Positions 1 to 15,600 of a stretch of 64,000 bases of DNA are shown here, in pieces. The notes below the pieces were generated by a model. The model was not told the origin of the DNA. It saw only the letters and a program-made list of their open reading frames with translations, and did no database searches. The stretch covers positions 3,348,001-3,412,000 of the forward strand of contig NC_052665.1 in the NCBI RefSeq assembly GCF_016802725.1, in the 5' to 3' direction. The DNA comes from Solenopsis invicta (Eukaryota > Arthropoda > Insecta > Hymenoptera > Formicidae). Position 1 is the stretch's first letter; each line of letters starts with the position of its first letter. Position numbers and translations under genes: made by a program.

Positions 1-2639
1 AATGGATCGAATCGCTAAAGTGAAAGACGTAAGTATTATATCAGTCAAAGTTCGAAATTTTTGAATAAAATAGGTTTTTTTCCGAATTTCTTCAATATCT
101 CTGTGTTCTGTTAGCCCTAAGAAGAGATATAACTTTTATCATGATGTATCGAATCGCTGAACTGAAAAAGGGAAGACTTATATCAGGCAAATTTCGAAAT
201 TTTTGAGTAAAATTTTTTTTGTGAATTTCTCCAATATCTCTGTGTTCTGATAGCCAGGAGAAGAGTCCTAACTTTTATCATAATGGATCGAATCGCTAAA
301 GTGAAAGACGTAAGTGTTATATCAGTCAAAGTCCGAAATTTTTGAATAAAATTGGTTTTTTTCCGAATTCCTTCAATACCTCTGTGTCCTGACAGCCCTA
401 AGAAGAGATATAACTTTTATCATGATGTATCGAATCGCTGAACTGAAATATGAAAGACTTATATCAGGCAAATTTCGAAATTGTTGAGTAAAATTTTTTT
501 TGTTAATTTCTCCAAAATCTGTGTGTTATGATAGCCCCGAGAAGAGTTCTAACTTTTATCATAATGGATAAATTCGCTTAAGTGAAAGACGAAAGAGTTA
601 TTTCAGACAAAGTTCGAAAATTTTGAGGAAAATTTTTTTTGCGAATTTCTCCAATATCTCTGTGTTCTGATAGCCCCGACAAAAGTTCTAAATTTATCAT
701 AATGGATCGAATTGCTAAAGTAAAATACGAAAGAGATATATCAGTCAAAGTTCGAAATTTTTGAGTAAAATTGGCTTTTTTCCGAACTTCTTTATTATCT
801 CTGTGTCCTGATAGCCCTAAGAAGAGACATAACTTTCATCGTGATGTATCGAATCGCTGAACTGAAAAAGAAAAGACTTATATTTGGCAAATTTCAAAAT
901 TTTTGAGTAAAATTTTTTTTGCTAATTTCTCCTATATCTGTGTGTTATGATAGCCCCGAGAAGAGTTCTAACGCTTATCATAATGGATAGATTCGCTAAA
1001 GTGGAAGACGAAAGAGTTATATCAGTCAAAGTTCGAAAATTTTGAGGATAATTTTTTTTGCGAATTTCTCCAATATCTCTGTGTTCTGATAGCCCCGAGA
1101 AGAATTCTAACTTTTATCATAATGGATCGAATCGCTAAAGTGAAAGACGAAAGTGTTATATCAGTCAAAGTTCGAAATTTTTGAGTAAAATTTTTTGTGT
1201 GAATTTTTCCAATATCTCTGTTTTCTGATAGCCCCGAGAAGAGTTCTAACTTTTATCATAATGGATCGAATCGCTAAAGTAAAAGACGAAAGATTTATAT
1301 CAGTCAAAGTTCGAAATGTTTTAGTAAAATTGGTTTTTTTCCGAATTTCTTCAATATCTCTGTGTCCTGATAGCCCTAAGAAGAGAAATAACTTTTATCA
1401 TGATGTATCGAATCGCTGAACTGAAAAAGGGAAGACTTATATCAGGCAAATTTCGAAATTTTTAGTAAAATTTTTTTTGCGAATTTCTCCAATATCTCTG
1501 TGTTCTGATAGCCAGGAGAAGAGTCCTAACTTTTATCATAATGGATCGAATCGCTAAAGTGAAAGACGAAAGAATTATATCAGTCAAAGTTCGAAATTCT
1601 TTAGTAAAATTGTTTTTTTTCCGAATTTCTTCAATATATCTGTGTTCTGATAGCCCTAAGAAGAGATGTAACTTTTACCATGATGTATCGAATCGCTGAA
1701 CTGAAAAAGGGAAGACTTATATCAGGCAAATTTCGAAATTTTTGAGAAAAATTTTTTTTGCGAATTTCTCCAATCTATCTGTGTTCTGATAACCCCGAGA
1801 AGAGTTCTAACTTTTATCATAATGGATCGAATCTCCAAAGTGAGAGACGAAAGAGTTATATCAGTCAAAGTTCGAAAATTTTGAGGAAAACTTTTTTTGC
1901 GAATTTCTCCAATATCTCTGTCTTCTGATAGCTCCGAGAAGAGTTCTAACTTTTATCATAATGGATCGTATCGCTAAAGTGAAAGACGAAAGAATTATAT
2001 CAGTCAAAGTTCGAAATTCTTTAGTAAAATTGTTTTTTTTCCGAATTTCTTCAATATCTCTGTGTTCTGATAGCCTTAAGAAGAGATATAACTTTTATCA
2101 TGTTGTACCGAATCACTGATCTGAAAAAGGAAAGCCTTATATCAGGCAAATTTCGAAATTTTTGAGAAAAATTTTTTTTGCGAATTTCTCCAATCTCTCT
2201 GTGTTCTGATAACCCCGAGAAGAGTTCTAACTTTTATTATAATGGATCGAATCTCCAAAGTGAGAGACGAAAGAGTTATATCAGTCAAAGTTCGATAATT
2301 TTGAGGATAACTTTTTTTGCGAATTTCTCCAATATCTCTGTCTTCTGATAGCTCCGAGAAGAGTTCTAACTTTTATCATAATGGATCGAATCGCTAAAGT
2401 GAAAGACGAAAGAATTATATCAGTCAAAGTTCGAAATTTTTTAGTAAAATTGTTTTTTTTCCAAATTTCTTCAATATATCTGTGTTCTGATAGCCCTAAG
2501 AAGAGATGTAACTTTTACCATGATGTATCGAATCGCTGAACTGAAAAAGGGAAGACTTATATCAGGCAAATTTCGAAATTTTTGAGTAAAATTTTTTTTG
2601 CGAATTTCTCCAATATCTCTGTGTTCTGATAGCCAGGAG

Positions 2640-5600
2640 AAGAGTCCTAAATTTTATCATAATGGTTCGAATCGCTAAAGTGAAAGACGTAAGTGTTATA
2701 TCAGTCAAAGTTCGAAAGTTTTGAATAAAATTGGTTTTTTTCCGAATTTCTTCAATATCTCTGTGTCCTGATAGCCCTAAGAAGAGATATAACTTTTATC
2801 ATGATGTATCGAATCACTGAACTGAAAAAGTAAATACTTATATCAGGCAAATTTCGAAATTTTTGAGAAAAATTTTTTTTGCGAATTTCTCCAAACTCTC
2901 TGTGTTCTGATAACCCCGAGAAGAGTTCTAACTTTTATCATAATGGATCGAATCTCTAAAGTGAGAGACGAAAGAGTTATACCAGTCAAAGTTCGAAAAT
3001 TTTGAGGAAAACTTTTTGCGAATTTCTCCAATATCTCTGTCTTCTGATAGCTCCGAGAAGAGTTCTAACTTTTATCATAATGGATCGAATCGCTAAAGTG
3101 AAAGACGAAAGTATTATATCAGTCAAAGTTCGAAATTCTTTAGTAAAATTGTTTTTTTTCCGAATTTCTTCAATATCTCTGTGTTCTGATAGCCCTAAGA
3201 AGAGATATAACTTTTATCATGATGTATCGAATCGCTGAACTGAAAAAGGGAAGACTTATATCCGGGAAATTTCGAAATTTTTGAGTAAAATTTTTTTTGC
3301 GAATTTCTCCAATATCTCTGTGTTCTGATAGCCAGGAGAAGAGTCCTAAATTTTATCATAATGGATCGAATCGCTAAAGTGAAAGACGTAAGTGTTATAT
3401 CAGTCAAATTTCGAAATTTTTGAATAAAATTGGTTTTTTTCCGAATTTCTTCAATATCTCTTTGTCCTGATAGCCCTAAGAAGAGATATAACTTTTATCA
3501 TGATGTTTCGCATCACTGAACTGAAAAAGGAAAGACTTATATCAGGCAAATTTCGAAATTTTTGAGAAAAATTTTTTTGCGAATTTCTCCAATATCTCTG
3601 TATTCTGATAGCCAGGAGAAGAGTCCTAACTTTTATCATAATGGATCGAATCGCTAAAGTGAAAGACGTAAGTATTATATCAGTCAAAGTTCGAAATTCT
3701 TTAGTAAAATTGTTTTTTTTCCGAATTTCTTCAATATCTCTGTGTTCTGATAGCCCTAAGAAGAGATATAACTTTTATCATGATGTATCGAATCGCTGAA
3801 CTGAAAAAGGGAAGACTTATATCAGGCAAATTTCGAAATTTTTGAGAAAAATTTTTTTTGCGAATTTCTCCAATCTATCTGTGTTCTGATAACCCCGAGA
3901 AGAGTTCTAACTTTTATCATAATGGATCGAATCTCCAAAGTGAGAGACGAAAGAGTTATATCAGTCAAAGTTCGAAAATTTTGAGGATAACTTTTTTTGC
4001 GAATTTCTCCAATATCTCTGTCTTCTGATAGCTCCGAGAAGAGTTCTAACTTTTATCATAATGGATCGAATCGCTAAAGTGAAAGACGAAAGAGTTATAT
4101 CAGTCAAAGTTCGAAATTTTTTAGTAAAATTGTTTTTTTTCCAAATTTCTTCAATATATCTGTGTTCTGATAGCCCTAAGAAGAGATGTAACTTTTACCA
4201 TGATGTATCGAATCGCTGAACTGAAAAAGGAAAGACTTATATCAGGCAAATTTCGAAATTTTTAGAAAAATTTTTTTTGCGAATTTCTCCAATATCTCTG
4301 TGTTCTGATAGCCAGGAGAAGAGTCCTAACTTTTATCATAATGGATCGAATCGCTAAAGTGAAAGACGTAAGTATTATATCAGTCAAAGTATGAAATTTT
4401 TGAATAAAATAGGTTTTTTTCCGAATTTCTTCAATATCTCTGTGTCCTGATAGCCTTAAGAAGAGATATAACTTTTATCATGATGTATCGAATCGCTGAA
4501 CTGAAAAAGGGAAGACTTATATCAGGCAAATTTCGAAATTGTTAGTAAAATTTTTTTTGCGAATTTCTCCAATATCTCTGTGTTTTGATAGCCAGGAGAA
4601 GAGTCCTAACTTTTATCATAATGGATCGAATCGGTAAAGTGAAAGACGTAAGTGTTATATCAGTCAAATTTCGAAATTTTTGAATAAAATTGGTTTTTTT
4701 CCGAATTTCTTCAATATCTCTGTGTCCTGATAGCCCTAAGAAGAGATATAACTTTTATCATGATGTTTCGCATCACTGAACTGAAAAAGGAAAGACTTAT
4801 ATCAGGCAAATTTCGAAATTTTTGAGAAAAATTTTTTTTGCGAATTTCTCCAATATCTCTGTGTTCTGATAGCCAGGAGAAGAGTCCTAACTTTTATCAT
4901 AATGGATCGAATCGCTAAAGTGAAAGACGTAAGTATTATATCAGTCAAAGTTCGAAATTTTTGAATAAAATAGGTTTTTTTCCGAATTTCTTCAATATCT
5001 CTGTGTCCTGATAGCCTTAAGAAGAGATATAACTTTTATCATGTTGTACCGAATCACTGATCTGAAAAAGGAAAGCCTTATATCAGGCAAATTTCGAAAT
5101 TTTTGAGAAAAATTTTTTTTGCGAATTTCTCCAATCTCTCTGTGTTCTGATAACCCCGAGAAGAGTTCTAACTTTTATTATAATGGATCGAGTCTCCAAA
5201 GTGAGAGACGAAAGAGTTATATCAGTCAAAGTTCGAAAATTTTGAGGAAAACTTTTTTTGCGAATTTCTCCAATACCTCTGTCTTCTGATAGCTCCGAGA
5301 AGAGTTCTAACTTTTATCATAATGGATCGAATCGCTAAAGTGAAAGACGAAAGAATTATATCAGTCAAAGTTCGAAATTTTTTAGTAAAATTGTTTTTTT
5401 TCCAAATTTCATCAATATCTCTGTGTTCTGATAGCCCTAAGAGGAGATGTAACTTTTATCATGATGTATCGAATCGCTGAACTGAAATATGAAAGACTTA
5501 TATCAGGTAAATTTCGAAATTTTTGAGTAAAATTTTTTTTGTTAATTTCTCCAATATCTGTGTGTTATGATAGCCCAGAGAAGAGTTCTAACTTTATCAT

Positions 5601-8600
5601 AATGGATAGATTCGCTAAAGTGAAAGGCGAAAGAGTTATATAAGTCAAAGTTCGAAAATTTTGAGGAAAACTTTTTTTGCGAATTTCTCCAATATCTCTG
5701 TGTTCTGATAGCCCCGAGAAGAGTTCTAACTTTTATCATATTGGATCGAATCGCTAAAGTAAAAGACGAAATATTTATATCAGTCAAAGCTCGAAATGTT
5801 TTAGTAAAATTGGTTTCTTTGCGTATTTTTCCAATATCTCTGTGTTCTGATAGCCCATAGAAGAGATCTAACTTTTATCATGATGTATCGAATCGCTGAA
5901 CTGAAAGAGGGAAGACTTATATCAGGCAAATTTCGAAATTTTTGAATAAAATTTTTTTGCGAATTTCTCCAATATCTCTGTGTTTTGATAGCCAGGAGAA
6001 GAGTCCTAACTTTTATCATAAAGGATCGAATCGCTAAAGTGAAAGACGTAAGTATTATATCAGTCAAATTTCGAAATTTTTGAATAAAATTGGTTTTTTT
6101 CCGAATTTCTTCAATATCTCTGTGTCCTGATAGCCCTAAGAAGAGATATAACTTTTATCATGATGTTTCGCATCAGTGAACTGAAAAAGGAAAGACTTAT
6201 ATCAGGCAAATTTCGAAATTTTTAGTAAAATTTTTTTTGCGAATTTCTCCAATATCTCTGTGTTCTGATAGCCAGGAGAAGAGTCCTAACTTTTATCATA
6301 ATGGATCGAATCGCTAAAGTGAAAGACGTAAGTATTATATCAGTCAAAGTTCGAAATTTTTGAATAAAATAGGTTTTTTTCCGAATTTCTTCAATATCTC
6401 TGTGTCCTGATAGCCTTAAGAAGAGATATAACTTTTATCATGTACCGAATCACTGATCTGAAAAAGGAAAGCCTTATATCAGGCAAATTTCGAAATTTTT
6501 GAGAAAAATTTTTTTTGCGAATTTCTCCAATATGTCTGTGTTCTGATAACCCCGAGAAGAGTTCTAACTTTTATCATAATGGATCGAATCTCCAAAGTGA
6601 GAGACGAAAGAGTTATATCACTCAAAGTTCGAAAATTTTGAGGAAAACTTTTTTTGCGAATTTCTCCTATATCTCTGTCTTCTGATAGCTCCGAGAAGAG
6701 TTCTAACTTTTATCATAATGGATCGAATCGCTAAAGTGAAAGACGAAAGAATTATATCAGTCAAAGTTCGAAATTCTTTAGTAAAATTGTTTTTTTTCCG
6801 AATTTCTTCAATATCTCTGTGTTCTGATAGCCCTAAGAAGAGATATAACTTTTATCATGATGTATCGAATCGCTGAACTGAAAAAGGGAAGACTTATATC
6901 AGGCAAATTTCGAAATTTTTGAGTAAAATTTTTTTTGCGAATTTCTCCAATATCTCTGTGTTCTGATAGCCAGGAGAAGAGTCCTAACTTTTATCATAAT
7001 GGATCGAATCGCTAAAGTGAAAGACGTAAGTGTTATATCAGTCAAATTTCGAAATTTTTGAATAAAATTGGTTTTTTTCCGAATTTCTTCAATATCTCTG
7101 TGTCCTGATAGCCCTAAGAAGAGATATAACTTTTATCATGATGTATCGAATCGCTGAACTGAAAAAGGGAAGACTTATATCAGGCAAACTTCGAAATTTT
7201 TAGTAAAATTTTTTTTGCGAATTTCTCCAATATCTCTGTGTTCTGATAGCCAGGAGAAGAGTCCTAACTTTTATCATAATGGATCGAATCGCTAAAGTGA
7301 AAGACGTAAGTGTTATATCAGTCAAATTTCGAAATTTTTGAATAAAATTGGTTTTTTTCCGAATTTCTTCAATATCTCTTTGTCCTGATAGCCCTAAGAA
7401 GAGATATAACTTTTATCATGATGTTTCGCATCACTGAACTGAAAAAGGAAAGACTTATATCAGGCAAATTTCGAAATTTTTGAGAAAAATTTTTTTGCGA
7501 ATTTCTCCAATATCTCTGTATTCTGATAGCCAGGAGAAGAGTCCTAACTTTTATCATAATGGATCGAATCGCTAAAGTGAAAGACGTAAGTATTATATCA
7601 GTCAAAGTTCGAAATTCTTTAGTAAAATTGTTTTTTTTCCGAATTTCTTCAATATCTCTGTGTTCTGATAGCCCTAAGAAGAGATATAACTTTTATCATG
7701 ATGTATCGAATCGCTGAACTGAAAAAGGGAAGACTTATATCAGGCAAATTTCGAAATTTTTGAGAAAAAGTTTTTTTGCGAATTTCTCCAATCTATCTGT
7801 GTTCTGATAACCCCGAGAAGAGTTCTAACTTTTATCATAATGGATCGAATCTCCAAAGTGAGAGACGAAAGAGTTATATCAGTCAAAGTTCGAAAATTTT
7901 GAGGAAAACTTTTTTTGCGAATTTCTCCAATATCTCTGTCTTCTGATAGCTCCGAGAAGAGTTCTAACTTTTATCATAATGGATCGTATCGCTAAAGTGA
8001 AAGACGAAAGTATTATATCAGTCAAAGTTCGAAATTCTTTAGTAAAATTGTTTTTTTTCCGAATTTCTTCAATATCTCTGTGTTCTGATAGCCTTAAGAA
8101 GAGATATAACTTTTATCATGTTGTACCGAATCACTGATCTGAAAAAGGAAAGCCTTATATCAGGCAAATTTCGAAATTTTTGAGAAAAATTTTTTTTGCG
8201 AATTTCTCCAATCTCTCTGTGTTCTGATAACCCCGAGAAGAGTTCTAACTTTTATTATAATGGATCGAATCTCCAAAGTGAGAGACGAAAGAGTTATATC
8301 AGTCAAAGTTCGAAAATTTTGAGGATAACTTTTTTTGCGAATTTCTCCAATATCTCTGTCTTCTGATAGCTCCGAGAAGAGTTCTAACTTTTATCATAAT
8401 GGATCGAATCGCTAAAGTGAAAGACGAAAGAGTTATATCAGTCAAAGTTCGAAATTTTTTAGTAAAATTGTTTTTTTTCCAAATTTCTTCAATATATCTG
8501 TGTTCTGATAGCCCTAAGAAGAGATGTAACTTTTACCATGATGTATCGAATCGCTGAACTGAAAAAGGAAAGACTTATATCAGGCAAATATCGAAATTTT

Positions 8601-9987
8601 TAGAAAAATTTTTTTTGCGAATTTCTCCAATATCTCTGTGTTCTGATAGCCAGGAGAAGAGTCCTAACTTTTATCATAATGGATCGAATCGCTAAAGTGA
8701 AAGACGTAAGTATTATATCAGTCAAAGTATGAAATTTTTGAATAAAATAGGTTTTTTTCCGAATTTCTTCAATATCTCTGTGTCCTGATAGCCTTAAGAA
8801 GAGATATAACTTTTATCATGATGTATCGAATCGCTGAACTGAAAAAGGGAAGACTTATATCAGGCAAATTTCGAAATTGTTAGTAAAATTTTTTTTGCGA
8901 ATTTCTCCAATATCTCTGTGTTTTGATAGCCAGGAGAAGAGTCCTAACTTTTATCATAATGGATCGAATCGCTAAAGTGAAAGACGTAAGTGTTATATCA
9001 GTCAAATTTCGAAATTTTTGAATAAAATTGGTTTTTTTCCGAATTTCTTCAATATCTCTGTGTCCTGATAGCCCTAAGAAGAGATATAACTTTTATCATG
9101 ATGTATCAAATCACTGAACTGAAAAAGGAAAGACTTATATCAGGCAAATTTCGAAATTTTTGAGAAAAATTTTTTTTGCGAATTTCTCCAATATCTCTGT
9201 GTTCTGATAGCCAGGAGAAGAGTCCTAACTTTTATCATAATGGATTGAATCGCTAAAGTGAAAGACGTAAGTATTATATCAGTCAAAGTATGAAATTTTT
9301 GAATAAAATAGGTTTTTTTCCGAATTTCTTCAATATCTCTGTGTCCTGATAGCCTTAAGAAGAGATATAACTTTTATCATGATGTATCGAATCGCTGAAC
9401 TGAAAAAGGAAAGACTTATATCAGGCAAATTTCAAAATTTTTGAGAAAGATTTTTTTTGCGAATTTCTCCAATATCTCTGTGTTCTGATAGCCCCGAGAA
9501 GAGTTCTAACTTTTATCATAATGGATCGAATCTCTAAAGTGAGAGTCGAAAGAGTTATATCAGTCAAAGTTCGAAAATTTTGAGGAAAATTTTTTTTGCG
9601 AATTTCTCCAAATCTCTGTCTTCTGATAGCTCCGAGAAGAGTTCTAACATTTATCATAAGGGATCGAATCGCTAAAGTGAAAGACGAAAGAATTATATCA
9701 GTCAAAGTTCGAAATTTCTTAGTAAAATTGTTTTTTTTCCGAATTTCTTCAATATCTCTGTGTTCTGATAGCCCTAAGAAGAGATATAACTTTTATCATG
9801 ATGTATCGAATCGCTGAACTGAAAAAGGGAAAGACTTATATCCGGGAAATTTCGAAATTTTTGAGTAAAATTTTTTTTGCGAATTTCTCCAATATCTCTG
9901 TGTTCTGATAGCCAGGAGAAGAGTCCTAACTTTTATCATAATGGATCGAATCGCTAAAGTGAAAGACGTAAGTATTATATCAGTCAA
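2640..9987. repeat. Satellite superblock, copy 1
   Basis: This stretch of the satellite matches 17,758-25,386 in the same order, including rare monomer variants. Examples of matching pairs are 2843/17961, 3002/18120, 5542/20519, 7369/21786 and 9421/24820. The offsets are 15,118, 15,118, 14,977, 14,417 and 15,399, so they change only by about 141, 560 and 982 bp, which are 1, 4 and 7 monomers. This is the pattern left by a large duplication followed by gain and loss of whole monomers through unequal exchange. Boundaries are approximate. Confidence 0.8.
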
Positions 9988-12679
9988 AGTTCGAAATTTT
10001 TGTATAAAATAGGTTTTTTTCCGAATTTCTTCAATATCTCTGTGTCCTGATAGCCTTAAGAAGAGATATAACTTTTATCATGTTGTACCGAATCACTGAT
10101 CTGAAAAAGGAAAGCCTTATATCAGGCAAATTTCGAAATTTTTGAGAAAAATTTTTTTTGCGAATTTCTCCAATCTCTCTGTGTTCTGATAACCCCGAGA
10201 AGAGTTCTAACTTTTATTATAATGGATCGAGTCTCCAAAGTGAGAGACGAAAGAGTTATATCAGTCAAAGTTCGAAAATTTTGAGGAAAACTTTTTTTGC
10301 GAATTTCTCCAATATCTCTGTCTTCTGATAGCTCCGAGAAGAGTTCTAACTTTTATCATAATGGATCGAATCGCTAAAGTGAAAGACGAAAGAATTATAT
10401 CAGTCAAAGTTCGAAATTTTTTAGTAAAATTGTTTTTTTTCCAAATTTCTTCAATATCTCTGTGTTCTGATAGCCCTAAGAAGAGATGTAACTTTTACCA
10501 TGATGTATCGAATCGCTGAACTGAAAAAGGAAAGACTTATATCAGGCAAATTTCGAAATTTTTAGAAAAATTTTTTTTGCGAATTTCTCCAATATCTCTG
10601 TGTTCTGATAGCCAGGAGAAGAGTCCTAACTTTTATCATAATGGATCGAATCGCTAAAGTGAAAGACGTAAGTATTATATCAGTCAAAGTATGAAATTTT
10701 TGAATAAAATAGGTTTTTTTCCGAATTTCTTCAATATCTCTGTGTCCTGATAGCCTTAAGAAGAGATATAACTTTTATCATGATGTATCGAATCGCTGAA
10801 CTGAAAAAGGGAAGACTTATATCAGGCAAATTTCGAAATTGTTAGTAAAATTTTTTTTGCGAATTTCTCCAATATCTCTGTGTTTTGATAGCCAGGAGAA
10901 GAGTCCTAACTTTTATCATAATGGATCGAATCGCTAAAGTGAAAGACGTAAGTGTTATATCAGTCAAATTTCGAAATTTTTGAATAAAATTGGTTTTTTT
11001 CCGAATTTCTTCAATATCTCTGTGTCCTGATAGCCCTAAGAAGAGATATAACTTTTATCATGATGTTTCGCATCACTGAACTGAAAAAGGAAAGACTTAT
11101 ATCAGGCAAATTTCGAAATTTTTGAGAAAAATTTTTTTTGCGAATTTCTCCAATATCTCTGTGTTCTGATAGCCAGGAGAAGAGTCCTAACTTTTATCAT
11201 AATGTATCGAATCGCTAAAGTGAAAGACGTAAGTATTATATCAGTCAAAGTTCGAAATTTTTGAATAAAATAGGTTTTTTTCCGAATTTCTTCAATATCT
11301 CTGTGTCCTGATAGCCTTAAGAAGAGATATAACTTTTATCATGTTGTACCGAATCACTGATCTGAAAAAGGAAAGCCTTATATCAGGCAAATTTCGAAAT
11401 TTTTGAGAAAAATTTTTTTTGCGAATTTCTCCAATCTCTCTGTGTTCTGATAACCCCGAGAAGAGTTCTAACTTTTATTATAATGGATCGAGTCTCCAAA
11501 GTGAGAGACGAGAGTTATATCAGTCAAAGTTCGAAAATTTTGAGGAAAATTTTTTTTGCGAATTTCTCCAATATCTCTGTCTTCTGATAGCTCCGAGAAG
11601 AGTTCTAACTTTTATCATAATGGATCGAATCGCTAAAGTGAAAGACGAAAGAATTATATCAGTCAAAGTTCGAAATTTTTTAGTAAAATTGTTTTTTTCC
11701 AAATTTCTTCAATATCTCTGTGTTCTGATAGCCCTAAGAAGAGATGTAACTTTTACCATGATGTATCGAATCGCTGAACTGAAAAAGGGAAGACTTATAT
11801 CCGGGAAATTTCGAAATTTTTGAGTAAAATTTTTTTTGCGAATTTCTCCAATATCTCTGTGTTCTGATAGCCAGGAGAAGAGTCCTAACTTTTATCATAA
11901 TGGATCGAATCGCTAAAGTGAAAGACGTAAGTGTTATATCAGTCAAAGTTCGAAATTTTTGAATAAAATTGGTTTTTTTCCGAATTTCTTCAATATCTCT
12001 GTGTCCTGATAGCCCTAAGAAGAGATATAACTTTTATCATGATGTATCGAATCGCTGAACTGAAAAAGGGAAGACTTATATCCGGGAAATTTCGAAATTT
12101 TTGAGTAAAATTTTTTTTGTTAATTTCTCCAATATCTGTGTGTTATGATAGCCCAGAGAAGAGGTCTAACTTTATCATAATGGATAGATTCGCTAAAGTG
12201 AAAGGCGAAAGAGTTATATAAGTCAAAGTTCAAAAATTTTGAGGAAAACTTTTTTTGCGAATTTCTCCAATATCTCTGTGTTCTGATAGCCCCGAGAAGA
12301 GTTCTAACTTTTATCATATTGGATCGAATCGCTAAAGTAAAAGACGAAAGATTTATATCAGTCAAAGTTCGAAATGTTTTAGTAAAATTGGTTTCTTTGC
12401 GTATTTTTCCAATATCTCTGTGTTCTGATAGCCCATAGAAGAGATCTAACTTTTATCATGATGTATCGAATCGCTGAACTGAAAAAGGAAAGACTTATAT
12501 CAGGCAAATTTCGAAATTTTTGAGAAAAATTTTTTTTGCGAATTTCTCCAATATCTCTGTGTTCTGATAGCCAGGAGAAGAGTCCTAAATTTTATCATAA
12601 TGGTTCGAATCGCTAAAGTGAAAGACGTAAGTATTATATCAGTCAAAGTTCGAAATTTTTGAATAAAATAGGTTTTTTT

Positions 12680-15600
12680 CCGAATTTCTTCAATATCTCT
12701 GTGTTCTGATAGCCCTAAGAAGAGATATAACTTTTATCATGATGTATCGAATTGCTGAACTGAAAAAGGGAAGACTTATATCAGGCAAATTTCGAAATTT
12801 TTGAGTATAATTTTTTTTGTGAATTTCTCCAATATCTCTGTGTTCTGATAGCCAGGAGAAGAGTCCTAACTTTTATCATAATGGATCGAATCGCTAAAGT
12901 GAAAGACGTAAGTGTTATATCAGTCAAAGTCCGAAATTTTTGAATAAAATTGGTTTTTTTCCGAATTCCTTCAATACCTCTGTGTCCTGACAGCCCTAAG
13001 AAGAGATATAACTTTTATCATGATGTATCGAATCGCTGAACTGAAATATGAAAGACTTATATCAGGCAAATTTCGAAATTGTTGAGTAAAATTTTTTTTG
13101 TTAATTTCTCCAAAATCTGTGTGTTATGATAGCCCCGAGAAGAGTTCTAACTTTTATCATAATGGATAAATTCGCTAAAGTGAAAGACGAAAGAGTTATT
13201 TCAGACAAAGTTCGAAAATTTTGAGGAAAATTTTTTTTGCGAATTTCTCCAATATCTCTGTGTTCTGATAGCCCCGACAAAAGTTCTAAATTTATCATAA
13301 TGGATCGAATTGCTAAAGTAAAATACGAAAGAGATATATCAGTCAAAGTTCGAAATTTTTGAGTAAAATTGGCTTTTTTCCGAATTTCTTTATTATCTCT
13401 GTGTCCTGATAGCCCTAAGAAGAGACATAACTTTCATCATGATGTATCGAATCGCTGAACTGAAAAAGAAAAGACTTATAATTGGCAAATTTCAAAATTT
13501 TTGAGTAAAATTTTTTTTGCTAATTTCTCCTATATCTGTGTGTTATGATAGCCCCGAGAAGAGTTCTAACGCTTATCATAATGGATAGATTCGCTAAAGT
13601 GGAAGACGAAAGAGTTATATCAGTCAAAGTTCGAAAATTTTGAGGATAATTTTTTTTGCGAATTTCTCCAATATCTCTGTGTTCTGATAGCCCCGAGAAG
13701 AGTTCTAACTTTTATCATAATGGATCGAATCGCTAAAGTGAAAGACGAAAGTGTTATATCAGTCAAAGTTCGAAATTTTTGAGTAAAATTTTTTGTGTGA
13801 ATTTTTCCAATATCTCTGTTTTTTGATAGCCCCGAGAAGAGTTCTAACTTTTATCATAATGGACCGAATCGCTAAAGTAAAAGACGAAAGATTTATATCA
13901 GTCAAAGTTCGAAATGTTTTAGTAAAATTGGTTTTTTTCCGAATTTCTTCAATATCTCTGTGTCCTGATAGCCCTAAGAAGAGAAATAACTTTTATCATG
14001 ATGTATCGAATCGCTGAACTGAAAAAGGGAAGACTTATATCAGGCAAATTTCGAAATTTTTGAGTAAAATTTTTTTTGCGAATTTCTCCAATATCTCTGT
14101 GTTCTGATAGCCAGGAGAAGAGTCCTAACTTTTATCATAATGGATCGAATCGCTAAAGTGAAAGACGAAAGAATTATATCAGTCAAAGTTCGAAATTTTT
14201 TTGTAAAATTGTTTTTTTTCCGAATTTCTTCAATATCTCTGTGTTCTGATAGCCCTAAGAAGAGATATAACTTTTATCATGATGTATCGAATCGCTGAAC
14301 TGAAAAAGGGAAGACTTATATCAGGCAAATTTCGAAATTTTTGAGTAAAATTTTTTTTGTGAATTTCTCCAATATCTCTGTGTTCTGATAGCCAGGAGAA
14401 GAGTCCTAACTTTTATCATAATGGATCGAATCGCTAAAGTGAAAGACGTAAGTGTTATATCAGTCAAAGTCCGAAATTTTTGAATAAAATTGGTTTTTTT
14501 CCGAATTCCTTCAATACCTCTGTGTCCTGACAGCCCTAAGAAGAGATATAACTTTTATCATGATGTATCGAATCGCTGAACTGAAATATGAAAGACTTAT
14601 ATCAGGCAAATTTCGAAATTGTTGAGTAAAATTTTTTTTGTTAATTTCTCCAAAATCTGTGTGTTATGATAGCCCCGAGAAGAGTTCTAACTTTTATCAT
14701 ATTGGATAAATTCGCTAAAGTGAAAGACGAAAGAGTTATTTCAGACAAAGTTCGAAAATTTTGAGGAAAATTTTTTTTGCGAATTTCTCCAATATCTCTG
14801 TGTTCTGATAGCCCCGACAAAAGTTCTAAATTTATCATAATGGATCGAATTGCTAAAGTAAAATACGAAAGAGATATATCAGTCAAAGTTCGAAATTTTT
14901 GAGTAAAATTGGCTTTTTTCCGAATTTCTTTATTATCTCTGTGTCCTGATAGCCCTAAGAAGAGACATAACTTTCATCATGATGTATCGAATCGCTGAAC
15001 TGAAAAAGAAAAGACTTATAATTGCCAAATTTCAAAATTTTTGAGTAAAATTTTTTTTGCTAATTTCTCCTATATCTGTGTGTTATGATAGCCCCGAGAA
15101 GAGTTCTAACGCTTATCATAATGGATAGATTCGCTAAAGTGGAAGACGAAAGAGTTATATCAGTCAAAGTTCGAAAATTTTGAGGATAATTTTTTTTGCG
15201 AATTTCTCCAATATCTCTGTGTTCTGATAGCCCCGAGAAGAGTTCTAACTTTTATCATAATGGATCGAATCGCTAAAGTGAAAGACGAAAGTGTTATATC
15301 AGTCAAAGTTCGAAATTTTTGAGTAAAATTTTTTGTGTGAATTTTTCCAATATCTCTGTTTTCTGATAGCCCCGAGAAGAGTTCTAACCTTTATCATAAT
15401 GGACCGAATCGCTAAAGTAAAAGACGAAAGATTTATATCAGTCAAAGTTCGAAATGTTTTAGTAAAATTGGTTTTTTTCCGAATTTCTTCAATATCTCTG
15501 TGTCCTGATAGCCCTAAGAAGAGAAATAACTTTTATCATGATGTATCGAATCGCTGAACTGAAAAAGGGAAGACTTATATCAGGCAAATTTCGAAATTTT

